Shown: positions 13,511-24,870, numbered from the stretch's first letter. The stretch: 64,000 nt of DNA from Onchidella celtica (GCA_963931925.1 OZ007569.1:62388042-62452041); one strand, 5' to 3'. A program made the numbers and translations. Notes: generated from the sequence alone by a model not told the origin.

Positions 13511-16500
13511 ATGGCTGAAAGTAGTGGAAGGCAGCTCGATGGGGATAATTTGGGGCCAGTACCAGAGAACATAGGGGTTGGGTATTTGCCTGACAGCACC
13601 AACCTTTCCTCAAACACCCTTCTAAAGGGTACAAACTATTATGTACAAGGCTACATTCACGATGTCAAGGTATTTGCTGGCCAGGACGGCACCACCATCA
13701 TCGATGTTCAGGCAAAGTGCTGGCGGTCGATGAGGAAATCGGAGCCGCCTCACAAATTAAACATTTCCATCGGCCCGGCACAGCTGACAGAAAGCTTTTG
13801 CTCCTGCAAAATCGGGTAAGTCCTTTTTCCTTACAATTCACCTTATTCTCAGGACAAAACAGGTTCGGTTAATCTCTGCTACAGTACTAGACTAGACTAG
13901 TCTAGCTTTTACGGCTCTAGCTAGATCTAGATCTCCATAGATCTAGGCCGTCACACTCATAGCCTAGGCCCGGTCCATGGATGTGAAAGTGAAAGGTGTG
14001 CTAGATTTTGCTAGATTTTGCACGTCAAATATTGAGAGCAAGCTTCCATCGGAAATGTTTGAAGGCAGACAGGCTCACAGATGTGTATGTCTCTATTCAT
14101 AGAATTTGCACAGTTCAAGTATTGACAGCGAGCTTCCATGGGAAATGTTTGAAGGCAGAGAGGCTCACCTTACAGACAGATCTGTCTCTATTCCTACTTA
14201 ACTACCGTTACCTATGCTAGGTACTGTAGAAAGATTGGAACTAGGCCACTTGATAAATGGACCACAGTGAATAATAACTGATATTTCTTTGTGCTGTTCT
14301 GTGAACTTTGTCTAGTCTCCATATATTTTTCTTTGCTTGTAGTCAAGCCACTTGCGTAACTTTAATTTCACTTTCATGATATTAGTTATATTTGTTTGTA
14401 TTATTTCAGACGCAATGGAAAATGTTCGCATATTGTTGGCCTCCTTAAGACCTTGGCAGCATTTAAGCTCCATGGTTTCGAGAGAGTGCCGCAACTGAAC
14501 AGCTGCACCAGTATGCCACAACAGTGGCATGTGCCACGAGGAGAAAAATTGAGGCCTGTTCCACTGAACAGAGTAGTTGTGGCTAGAGCCACTGAGACTC
14601 TCCGAAAAAGGCAACCAATCATCTGCTCTATGGAGACAGACCAGTAAGTTCATATCCTATTTGTTAATATCTGAGGAACATGGTCAGTCTAACATATTCA
14701 CCACTACCATTCATTTTTGTTGATCAAACTGATTGAATTTCAATCTTTCTAAGAAATCAGCCACATAAAAGCAACATCCACCCCATACAACATTCAGACC
14801 GCACACACATTTGAATGACCATATAATACACAAGCAAGTTGGTACATATTAATGATTTTTATTTTGTACATAAACACCAAAAAGCTTTTGGTGCTTGTGA
14901 ATTATTTTTAAAAATATATCTATATATCTATGCTTCGCAGTGCAAATCCCCCGAGCAACATTTCGACAAGTAAACTCATATTTTTTAGTCACCGCACATG
15001 AGCGGGTGTGCATGCTAGTTGTATAAAAATGTACTCTTAATAATATGAACCCATTTTAAATCTTCCAATGGAAACCTTGCATTTATTAAATCAGTCATGT
15101 GGATATTGTGGAATATATTATATACATGTACAGGCCTGTCTTAAAATACACAGTACAAAGGACTTGCCAAATGAGTTTGTATCTTAACAATAACAAATTG
15201 TGATTGGTGTGCAGTTTTGCATCAGGTATAAAGAGACTGGCATGAGGTAATTCGACTGCATTGAAAAATCAACAGAATGCATCAGATCAGTACATAATGT
15301 GAATTTCTAAATCATTAGTCTCAACAGCATTTAAGTTTTGTATTTTACATTCCAGATTACCAGAGGTCAGTGATCAGGACCTGCAGGAAATACAAAAACA
15401 CATGTCTGGCACCCCACTGGAGTACATTCTCCCTAAGCCTGGGGATCCTCCAATTCCCAGGGTGGTAACACCAATGGGTCAAGTACCACTGGGCTGTCCA
15501 TTCTCATACCAGGTACATGTAATGTAAATTATATCAGCCTGAAATATGGCACTGAAGAAGCAAAACTGGCTGTATCTTTGCAATACTTACAACAGTAAAT
15601 TTGATACTGTTTCTAGTCATCTAATATTGGGCAGTATAATAATAATAATAATATTAATAAGTTGCATAATTTATATAGTGCTTCACCCCCGCAGGGCTCG
15701 AACCGCTTTACATCCCCATGCATACACCCAAACACATACATACACAAGTATACATGCACACATACATGCACTCATACAAACACACACATGTAGTCACGAA
15801 CCTATACACCAGTACAATAATTTCGGTTCAAAGACATGTACATAGTCATAGTCATGAAGAAACCCTATTACTTTGACTTGTCCCTAACAAATACATCCTG
15901 AAATAGTGTCAAACAGGCACAGTTTAACCAGATTTTATTTACATGGCAGAATAAAGTTGTGGGGATCCTATCTGAAACAATTTTGAAATTTTTAATCTTT
16001 CTAATAACTCTCTCAATATGTACACGATGTTTTGCAATCTTCTGTGTAAGGGCTGTATCTGCAGGACACATCTGTGATGCAGATGATGCTTTTGGTGGAA
16101 TATTCAAAAACAAACCCAATTTTCCTAATTCTTCGTGAATTTCAAAACTCTTGTCTGCCATGACAGCATCTCCATCATTGATGTATCCTGCAGATTTTAA
16201 ACGTTCAATAACTGTATAAAAGCCACACTGATGGGTTATTGCTTTGTCGGAAATAGACCCAGTGAATAATTCAGACACGAATATAACTGAACCTCGGGGG
16301 TCACATCCAATAAGTCCTTTTAATGTAGTACTGCTTTTGTAGTCACTGTACATTTGGCTCTGGATGCCAAGGGCACAGGGCTTCTCAGTACGTAATTCTG
16401 TCCCATCAATGATGATGAGTGACCGGGGAAAGTCTTTTCTGTATTCTGCTGGCATATTTGCAATGATTGCATCTCGATTAGGCCATATGGGCATTTGAGA

Positions 16501-17948
16501 AAATTTCCTAAACATAATATCAGTCCAACATCTAAATATATGACTTGCAGACGTTTCCTTTAACCTAAAGCGCATTGCCAAATCCTTCAGCTTAAAATTA
16601 TGCCTCATTCTGCACAGTGTCAGGAATAAGCCATCGCATAAGGACATTTTCTTTGCATCAGCACAAACACCTTTCCAAGAGTATTTGATGGTACCACTTG
16701 GCACTAGAAATGTAAGTAGGAAAGAAAAACGAAGAAATGTGATTCCTGTATAAAACTTAAACAAATCCTTCAATTTGGTTTCACTGCAGGTGACCTTAGT
16801 GACCCCAAAGTCCATTTTCCCAATGGCTTCCTGTTTAAGAAAAGAAATTTCTTCATCTTTGCCCTCTAGCAGATGCTGCTGTTGCCGCACTTTGCTCTTC
16901 AGTTGCTCATTCTCAGCCGTCAGGGCCAGAACATCAAGTGCTGAAATCCCTGCATGGAGGAAAAGATATGTCAAGCAGTGTGCATACTATTATACATAAA
17001 TATGTCTGCAGTGCACTCCACATAGCTCCTATTAGAGGCATGTCTATGTTCCCTCGTTCTCTTTATCAACTTTTTGGATAAGACCCGGTTTCCTCTACCA
17101 TTATCTTAAATCCCCAGCACAGTTGAACTAACCGGAATTTAATGTAATGCAGTTTGATTATAGATTTAATTTTTGCTCTACAGGCTGAACAATTTCAACC
17201 TCCCCGGATGCCAGCAAAACAACACTGCACCTACAAGGGACCTGCAATGAAAGACTGCCCAGTTACCCTCCCTTCTGAATTTGAAGAACTTACTGATTGT
17301 AGCATTTCTGCTGAGCAGATTGAAATAAATACAAGAGACCAATCTGCTTGTGAGACATGGTTCATGGAAAGGAGGGGCCGCATTACTGCATCAAATTTTG
17401 GGTTGATACTCGAAAGGAAAAGTCCACCGAGCGACAGCTTTCTGCGGAAAGTTTTAAATTATTGTGGTGCTGCAGGAGCTGCCTCCTTGGAAAGGCATGC
17501 CAAAGAAGAATATTTGCGGCTTTTTCCTAACCGACATATTCATGATGTAGGTCTGGTAACCAGTACAAGTTTTAGTTTTCTTGGGGCAAGTCCAGATGGC
17601 GTTGTGTGTGACAATGGCCAGACTGGAATTATTGAAATAAAATGTCCCTACAAATGCAGGATGCTAACAATAGATGAAGCCTGTAAAGAAGTCACTGACT
17701 TTTACTTGGACAGTCAGAGTAAGTCTCTGCAAACTTCACATGAGTACTATGCTCAGGTCCAAGGTCAGCTAATGATAACTGGACAGAACTTCTGTGATTT
17801 TATTGTTTTTACCCAGAAGGATACTCATGTTGAACGAATTTTTCCTGACATTCCATTCATGCAAGACCTTTTAAAAAGGCTTGCAGCATTTTACAAGAAC
17901 TATGCCCTGGCCTATATATCAAACCAGAAAAATGCAACTTCTCCATAA
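13511..17948 (+). CDS. SWIM zinc finger + YqaJ-type nuclease (ISL2EU-like ORF2)
   Basis: Four coding exons, all with GT/AG junctions and continuous frame: 13511-13815, 14410-14643, 15356-15512 and 17184-17948, giving 486 residues from the first ATG. Residues 97-109 form a SWIM zinc finger (C-x-C-x7-C-x-H, CSCKIGRNGKCSH) split by intron 1. Residues 288-470 are a YqaJ/lambda-exonuclease-like domain: WFMERRGRITAS, then SPDG (Asp370) and EIKCP (Glu383, Lys385), with YYAQVQGQL behind, matching the PD-(D/E)xK core. Proteins pairing SWIM and YqaJ domains are common in animal transposon-derived loci, and a YqaJ protein accompanies the THAP/DDE transposase in ISL2EU elements. The start may be further upstream. 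The last exon lies inside the antisense transposase's intron 3. No disabling change is seen. An AATAAA at 18693 could end the transcript. Confidence 0.85.
13887..13985. repeat. CTAG/TCTAGATC-rich cluster in intron 1
   Basis: Dense overlapping CTAG, TCTAGA and AGATCT words in the first intron of the nuclease gene. Similar clusters occur at 19925-20095 and 51097-51360; the first two share a TCTAGATCTCC word on the same strand. Confidence 0.7.
14008..14200 (+). repeat. Tandem duplication (about 93 bp) in intron 1
   Basis: Two adjacent copies share TTTGCAC, a TATTGA(G/C)AGC word, AGCTTCCAT, GGAAATGTTTGAAGGCAGA, AGGCTCAC and GTCTCTATTC, with a few substitutions and indels. Confidence 0.8.
15633..15712 (-). 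mobile_element. L2/CR1-like 3'-tail fragment
   Basis: Read on the minus strand the segment has AAGCGGTT, then AGCACTATATAAATTATGC, and ends in an ATTATTATT run, the usual look of an L2-type LINE or a SINE mobilised by one. No coding sequence remains. It lies in intron 3 of the nuclease gene and is followed on the right by a CA-rich stretch. Confidence 0.5.
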
Positions 17949-20457
17949 TTTCAGTTTCTTTTCAGTGCATAGGCTATTTGGCTTGACCCGTATCTCCTTC
18001 TGGGGAGTGTCATCATTACTCTTACTGTCACCGGTATATGATCTTGTCTCTCGTTACCGTTTGACCTTTGTATGTGTGCTTGTGCTGGTGTGCCTTAACT
18101 CTTCATAGAATAGAGTCATTATTTCTTTGCGACATTCTATTATTTTACGACACTGATCGTATTTGCGGCGAGCGTGGTCGAAAATGCATTTGAAACTTCC
18201 TGTAGCTTCCTATTTACACTTTGGCATGTGACTTGAGTGTCTTGTAAAGCATTTTTTAGCGACCAGCTGATTTTTTCTATAGTAAAAAAAAACATGGAGT
18301 TATATAGTGGACTGTAAACTTAGTTGACTGTGGATGTATGCCTGTACAGAGGTTCTCATTACCAGAATGCGCTGTCCCTCCTTTTCATGACATTTCTGCA
18401 CAAACTTTTCATGTGTATTGGATTATAACATCTTGAAATTGTGAGATTCTTTGGTAAGTCTGACATGTATTGACCAGTTTTGGTCATTATCATTTTTTTG
18501 TATTATGTCCTTTACAAGTAATTTTCTCCTTTATTGTAAGCAGTTCAGCCCTGAAATTGATATCTATTTTTACAATAGCTTTATTAGAAATATGAAGTTA
18601 TGCATGTTTTTGCGACTTGACCCTACTGGAAAAATGAGACCCTAAAAGCAGGGCTCGGTCAAACTGAAAAACCCCTCCGGGCATAAAGAGTTAATAAAAT
18701 ATGCAGGTATATATAGGAAGGGTGAATGTGGGTATTGTATCACCCTTGGGGTCTTGGTTTGTGAGCACAGTCTGAAAGCTCTGTAAACTTACATTTCTCA
18801 TCCGTTTGTGTAGTACAGCTTCTGAATCCATTTTCTTCCTCTGTAACTGTATTCTCAAACGTACTTTGTTGTAGATCTAACTCTTGTAAGGGCTGACAGC
18901 TGAAATATTAACAAAATAGGTTAACTTTGCCATGTTATCTCAGCCATTGGTTGATTTTCATTTGCAGATGTAAAAGTCACAAATAAAATATGCCCAAAAC
19001 TAAAATTCATGTTTCTGGCTTATTTTTTGTTTTGTGATTAAATAATTGTGTCATCACTGATGAATGCTGTCTAGTACTGGTACAACAAAGTGAGGAAAAC
19101 AACTCTCATGGAAAAAGTTTATTGCCAATAATTATGAAACATTTCACACTTCTATTTGTGATACTGGTGATATGTTTGCTGCAGTTACAATAGTTAGACT
19201 ACATAATGCCTGGTATTATTTTATTAAATATTTAATGCAAAATAGCCACAGTTTCATTAATATATATTATGAAATCAGTTCATTATAAAGCATGAGGGAA
19301 AATTTGTGAGTTTTCTCCATCATAGATCTACGACTACATTTACTAGCAATAAGATATTTTACCTATCTTTACCACCCGATTCCAAACTTGAGGTGGCTGG
19401 TGGGTGTAGAGTTCTCCTCGCCTTCCTCACTGGCTTGGGAGGTTGGGTAGACTTGTATGGGTCTGCCGGCAGCGGGTCAGGATAATCCTGTGTTGGACCA
19501 CTTCCACCAACAAAATGCTGTACTAGGAGAAAGAAAGAAGAGGAAGTCATAAAATTGTCACATAGTATCGCTGGCACTGGATAATAGATTTACATCATGT
19601 AAAAAAAATTACCAATTAAATTTATCAGTCGATCTTGGTGGTCACATCATAAGTTATTTTTGCCCTGGTCCGGACTGTTGATATGAAGTTTGAATTTTTC
19701 TTGGAAACTAAAAGTAACTGTAGTTATTTATACTAAGGGTGCATCGGCAGAATTATTTATGCCATGATTCAAACTCAAACAAAAGCATTTATTACATATC
19801 AGTACAAGTAGTCGAAAGATTACAGTCATAGACACTGTAACAGGCTCATTAACAATGTCGGTAAAGTGCGAGATAGACAGATAGTCCAGGCCCATGAATG
19901 TCATCCCATTAGATTGAGTCCGGTACACACAGCCAAAACTCGACTAAACTAGTCTAGAATAACACTGAAACAGATAACAGTATTCGAAAACCTGGTATAG
20001 ACTCTGGTAGTCTAGCACCTAGACTAGATCTAAACTCTAGATCAGATCAAGGCTAGTCTAGTACTTTTAGCCTAGTCTAGATCTCCTATCGAAGTCTACA
20101 CATAATACAGTGAAACAGTGCATAGGCTACACACACACATCATATCAGATTATGGCCACAGCTGGACTACAGGCAGTGCCAGTCACTCAGTGTCATGGCA
20201 CTAGGCCTACAGATATATTTCAATGGTAAATGAGAGAAATGCAAAGGGATTTTGCTTACCTTAGAACACACGGCCTTGTTTGTGTCAATCTTGCTGATAT
20301 TTAACTGTTCGTGAGGCCGACAGCAGGCTTTGACCCAGCGCAGGCATCGCAGCCTTTCCCGTTTCGGCCCGGGAAATCTATGAAGTTTTACCCCAGGCTC
20401 CCTGTCAGGATACCTGACGTCAGTGTTACACTGACCCCAGGCACATCTGAGGACCAT
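15868..20457 (-). CDS. THAP/DDE transposase (ISL2EU-like)
   Basis: Four minus-strand coding exons with GT/AG junctions: 20457-20260, 19517-19363, 18899-18793 and 16949-15868, giving 513 residues in one frame. Residues 1-90 are a THAP domain: C5-x4-C10, LRWVKAC, then C-x2-H (CSKHF) joined across intron 1, followed by DYPDPLPAD. Residues 165-194 look like a coiled coil. Residues 225-500 are a DDE_Tnp_4-type catalytic domain with Asp335 (LIIIDGTEL), Asp419 (VMADKSF) and Glu466 (HIERVIRKIKNF), so the triad is complete. The ATG at 20457 is preferred because THAP domains usually sit at the extreme N-terminus; an in-frame ATG at 20625 would add 56 residues. It would act in the nucleus, binding element ends and cutting DNA. 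THAP plus this catalytic family plus a YqaJ partner points to ISL2EU; a domesticated gene remains possible. Confidence 0.88.
18095..18694. mobile_element. TTAA-flanked MITE-like element
   Basis: TTAACTCTTCAT at the left and ATAAAGAGTTAA at the right form short inverted repeats within TTAA duplications, enclosing about 590 bp without coding potential. The TTAA target suggests a piggyBac- or Kolobok-type non-autonomous element. It sits between the nuclease's stop codon and transposase exon 3, inside the presumed larger element. Confidence 0.5.
19925..20095. repeat. CTAG/TCTAGA-rich cluster in transposase intron 1
   Basis: Repeated CTAGTCTAG, CTAGACTAG and TCTAGATC words. It mirrors, at the 5' part of the opposite gene, the cluster at 13887-13985. 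Confidence 0.65.
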
Positions 20458-20758
20458 TATGTCCTCTGTTTGCGTCAAAATCGCGACTTTAAGTAACTTT
20501 AACTGTAAGGCAGTAGTATTACTCTGTGATGTGTTGTGATAGTTTGTGAGGGGAAAAAAATGGCGTCTACTTCCACCTTTCGTGGAATCCCATTGGTTGC
20601 TGGCTCTTATAACGGTCGTTTTCATTGGCTGGCATGTGGGCTTGGCATAACAAGTTTAACTATGTGTTGCCCCTCCTACTGAATTGCTCACATCCACGGC
20701 TGATGCTTTTGAAGTGGCATCTGGAATTTCTTTTCAATATCTTCCACATTACCAAGGA
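20458..20758. promoter_or_regulatory. Divergent promoter spacer, transposase / bZIP gene
   Basis: Only 301 bp separate the transposase start codon (minus) from the bZIP start codon (plus). The spacer holds two ATTGG words (20592-20596 and 20624-20628), that is CCAAT boxes on the minus strand, and no clear TATA box. A perfect CRE (20415-20422) lies just inside transposase exon 1. An edge of the presumed transposon should lie here, but I found no terminal inverted repeat matching the 12.3-13.1 kb side. Confidence 0.5.
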
Positions 20759-20792
20759 ATGGCTGGTGGTAATTCAGCGTCTTCCACTATAA
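20662..20792 (+). promoter_or_regulatory. Two candidate upstream ORFs of the bZIP gene
   Basis: uORF1 is ATG at 20662 to TGA at 20680-20682 (six codons). uORF2 is ATG at 20703 to TAA at 20790-20792 (29 codons) and overlaps the main ATG at 20759 in another frame. An in-frame stop at 20657 shows that the main frame cannot begin further upstream in this exon, and no other in-frame ATG lies between. This short-then-overlapping order is that of vertebrate ATF4 leaders. It depends on transcription starting left of 20662, which I cannot show. Confidence 0.4.
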
Positions 20793-23700
20793 GTCATGCA
20801 GATTCTGAATTGTCTCCTTATTCTCTTGTACATCCACATTTACCAGACTTGGACAGTGATCCTAACAGTAATATCGCTACATCAACGTGTCAGGATTCCG
20901 TCATTTGGAGCAGTGGTGATTTGACTTTACCATGGGTTACCAAAGACTCTTGTGGGACAAGTGTATCAGCGTCTGTTGGAAATTCTACCATTTCTAGTTT
21001 CGGTATAGACTTCGATCTCTCCGATCATCAGTATTCAACACCTTTGTCAGATAACACAAGAGCTGTGTCTGTACCAACAAATTGTTATGCTTCAAATTCT
21101 GTCGAGAATCTGCAAGTGGAAACAGGATTTGATACATTTTCCGATATAAACACTCTATCCAATACTGATAGTGTCGATTTACAAGGCATTTGCCAGCAGT
21201 TTCAGTCATCAACTTCTCATTGTAGTGAAAGATTTTGCTCAAATATCAGCGATCATGGTTTTCAGTGTAGTGTCCCTGCTGCATCCAACAGCATTACAAA
21301 AGATGAAGATCTGTTTCAAAATCCAGCGACATTGTCAGATGATCAGTTCACAAAGACTCTACTTAGTCAGCAATCTTCTAATGCTGATTCACTATCAACT
21401 TATCCTTGGATAGAGTCTGATTTAGAAAATCCCCAGACCAAATCAGACTTGACAGATACATTTATGACAGTGGAAATAAGTCCTCCTGGAACAGAATTGT
21501 TGCCGCTTATTTCTAGCTCAGATATTAACCAGACCTTGTCAGGCAATGCATCAGCAAGTTATACTGGAACTGTCACTATTTGCCAAGCTGATATTTATGG
21601 CACGGCAGTAGATAATAGTTCTGGGGCCAACTCTGTCTCCAGTGCAGATGCATGTGTTTTACCTTCTCAGACACCGGAACCAACGCTTTCTGAGCTCCCA
21701 TTATCTCGAACCCTCCATGATAGTTTGGCCATAACTAATGACGCAGACTTTGACAAGTTGATTCAGATAGGGAGTTCATCAACTTGTCACCAGAAATCGC
21801 AAGAGTGTCTGGATGATTCTGGATTGACAACGTGTGGTTCTGACATCCTGTCCTTTGGTGACGTTGAAGTTGTAAACTTGGAGCCTACAGTTACTATGGA
21901 GATATTGTCTTATCCACCAAGTCTAGATACACCTGATGATGTCCCAAGTGATGCCTTAAGCTCTAATCGAGTTCCATTTATTGATCCATATGCACAGATT
22001 CAACATCAAGCCGTTACAATACCAATTTCAGCAACTTCCAGTATCAGGGCACCGATCATGTCCATGCCCAAAAAAGCTGTTGATTCTGACACCAAAATAT
22101 GTGCCTCGTATAACCCACAACAAACTCTAACCAAACAGTCCCCATGTTATGTAGATCAGACTAGCTCAACGACGTTTGGAAACCCCATTCCTTCAGACTT
22201 ATCATCTGATGCTTTGTTGAGCCCGAGTGACGTTCAGAAAGTATTTGCGACAGCGGCTTCTGGTCCAAGAGTTGTGTCTGGGTCATCTTATACACATACA
22301 CTTTTGACCAGAACTACGTCAAATACCAGCGACTTGAGCGCCGGAGAATCCGATGCAAGTAGTAGTGTCTCTGGAATGTCGGTTTCTTGCAAAGAAGGTG
22401 AGGGGAGAGAAGCACTAGCACCTGGTCACAGAATCAAAGAAACATTAAGATCGAGGCTTAAAGCTAAAAGAAGAGTGTCCACTTCGTCAGCTGATCTTGA
22501 ACCAGGAGGAAAAGAGAAGACATCTACAATCGATTGTATTGATTTGACATCACCTTCCGCTGATCAGTCACTGATATTCCAGAGATCATGGCTAAGCAAC
22601 ACAGACATTGCTGAGCCCAGTACCAGCTGGGGTAGTGGATCGTTTTCAAGTTCCCTGTCAAAAGTAAGTCTTTCCTAAACAAATATTTTACAAATTAACT
22701 TCAGTCACACTTCTTGGCAAAACTTTACTGGCTGTAATGAACACATATGTCAGAGACACACAAGATTCTCCCCAGAATGTTAACTTTAATACAAAAAGGA
22801 ATGTTTCTTTTTAAATTAAACAGTCACATAATGGAGTAACAAAGAAACACACATAACTTTTCTTGACTTAAGTAGACTCTGAAGTTGTTTCAAAGACAGT
22901 ACATGCAATTACTTATAACTAGGAAAACCCAACACGATGATAATGGATGAAGGGATGGGGAAGAGGCTGACTCCTCCCTTAAGCGATAGAACACTGTTTT
23001 CCCTCATGCTGTATCAAAGAATGAAATGAAATTATGCTAACTTGAAGCTAACACTTAATGCATCTGAAAGGATGGATGCCATTATTCATAACATTACTAC
23101 ATGTATTACTATAATGATGTTTCATTTTCATTATCACAGGATGAAGACACAGAGGAAGAGGAGGATGACGACGACGATGAAAGTGATAGTGACAAGGATC
23201 AGGCAGATGCAGGGGCAGCCCAGGCTTCAGGGCAGAAAAAGAGAAAACTTGAAAGCATAGACAATAAGAGTGACAGGAAGTCAATGCTGGCAAAGAGAGA
23301 AAAGAATCGGCTGGCGGCCGAGAAATGTCGACATAGGAAAAGAGACAAAATTGAATCGCTGACCAAGGTAAAAGATCTGTCTCTGTCCGTCAGTTTGTCA
23401 CGTTTTTTCTGTCTGCCGGTATGTTGGTATGTTTGCATACCATAAGCCTTTCTGACATCTGTTTAGATATACATGGGTAATCGACCCTAGCAAATCAATT
23501 GGTTAGTTTCTTTAAGTGGCCCACATCGTAACGTCAGTGGCCATGGGCATTGCACAGCCGTCATTTTAGGTAGCGTATGTGTGTGGAATTAGAGGAATTA
23601 AAACAAATCAACATCATTTCTGCTGTGTTGCATATTTTACGTCATCGAAATCGAACTATTACCATAACCCAATTGGCTGTCGCCATGTTGGGTACAAATA

Positions 23701-24007
23701 ATTCACAAAATATTATTATTATTACGTGTATTACTAGTATTATTATTTAATATCTTTATCATGCCCAAGACAAATGACACCTCACAGACGAGGTCAGTGT
23801 CGTTACACTTACAGTAAGATTTTGATAATAGCCTAACTATGTCTCTTTTCTTGTATTCAGCAAGTTCATCGCCTAGAGGAAAAACAAGGGCGGATCAAGA
23901 CAGAGGTTGACAAATTGGAAATGGAACGCGAACAGCTTCAGGAAATGCTTCGACTTCACTCCTTTATGTGCCAGAATAAGAACAAGATCAAAGGCAAGAA
24001 GCAGTAG
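20759..24007 (+). CDS. bZIP transcription factor, ATF3/JDP2/FOS-like
   Basis: Three coding exons, all phase 0: 20759-22663, 23140-23367 and 23861-24007, giving 759 residues. Residues 1-635 are Ser/Thr/Asp-rich and unstructured, a likely activation or regulatory region. Residues 636-655 are strongly acidic, followed by a KKRK nuclear-signal-like stretch. The bZIP spans 686-745: basic region NRLAAEKCR (691-699), leucine heptads (L, L, I, L, L) and the ending LRLHSFMC, which resembles the ATF3 and FOS zipper end (LxxHxxxC). It would dimerise and bind AP-1/CRE-like DNA in the nucleus. The protein is far longer than vertebrate ATF3 (181 residues). The N-terminus rests on the first in-frame ATG after an in-frame stop; an upstream exon is possible. 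The C-terminus is Lys-rich (KNKIKGKKQ). Confidence 0.85.
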
Positions 24008-24364
24008 CATGTGCAGCCTCCACGGTCGTTCACTGTGCTGCAATTGTTGAGGAACAGAAAGGGCGCGGTGATCCGGTTGTCTCGGGAGACGAGGATCGTA
24101 AGAGTTAGATGTTGGTGCTCCAAGAAATGATACTTCATTATTTGCTCATAATAGTATATTCAGTGGTCACTTCGAGAAAAATCATAATACATGTAATTAG
24201 AAGCCAACCAGATCTGCTAGCCATTGTTTGTGAATATGTGTGTATTGGGGGGGGGGGGGGTGCAGTGAGTCTAAGCAAACTAAAGAATATAATGTCTTGG
24301 TTCGGGTGCTCATCCTATTAAAATAATGACATTCTATAATCGAAGGAAAAGGTAAAGTGTGACT

Positions 24365-24870
24365 TGTTATTTTATCAAAAACACCAGAACACATACAACA
24401 AGTTCTCCAAAACCTTCATTGGTTGCCTGTTAGAGAGCGTATTCAGTTTAAGATTTTATGCATTGTGTTTAAACGCCTCAATCAAAGCTCACCAGAATAT
24501 CTTTCAGAGCTCATTGAAAAATACATTCCACCCAAAAAATTGAGATCAGCAGAAGCAAATCTATTAGTAGTGCCCAGATCAAGAACAATCATGGGAGAAA
24601 GAGCTTTTTCAGTGTGTGCACCTAAAATGTGGAATGACTTGACTGATCATGTGAAACATTCAAACAGCTTGATCCAATTCAAAAGAAAACTTTAAAAAGC
24701 GTTGTTTACAAAAGTGTATACGCAGGATATGTAACATTCTTGAGACAGTGATTATGTATAGGTTGATGAAAATGTGTGTTGTGTGACTGAGAGAACTGTT
24801 AAGCGCTTTAGAGCACATTTATGTGGAATCAGGCGCTATAGAAATGGCTTACTGTTATTATTATTATATA
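24365..24870 (+). mobile_element. 5'-truncated L2/CR1-like LINE 3' end
   Basis: In one frame from about 24365 to the stop near 24695 it encodes the conserved C-terminal tail of L2/Rex/CR1-type reverse-transcriptase ORFs: LHWLPVRERIQFKIL, YLSELIEKY, RSRTIMGERAFSVCAPKMWN, FKRKL. One in-frame stop lies near the left edge. The 3' part has AGCGCTTTAGAGC and GCGCTATAGAAAT and ends in TTATTATTATTAT, the usual L2 tail. The catalytic RT domain is missing. It lies about 360 bp after the bZIP stop codon. Confidence 0.8.

Noticed and set aside
20458-20625. Upstream in-frame ATG extending the transposase by 56 residues
   Set aside because: THAP domains normally begin within a few residues of the start; the extension is low-complexity and overlaps the promoter CCAAT words.
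24423-24695. 90-residue frame as a host gene
   Set aside because: It is the C-terminal end of an L2/CR1-type LINE ORF, with a typical LINE 3' tail behind it.
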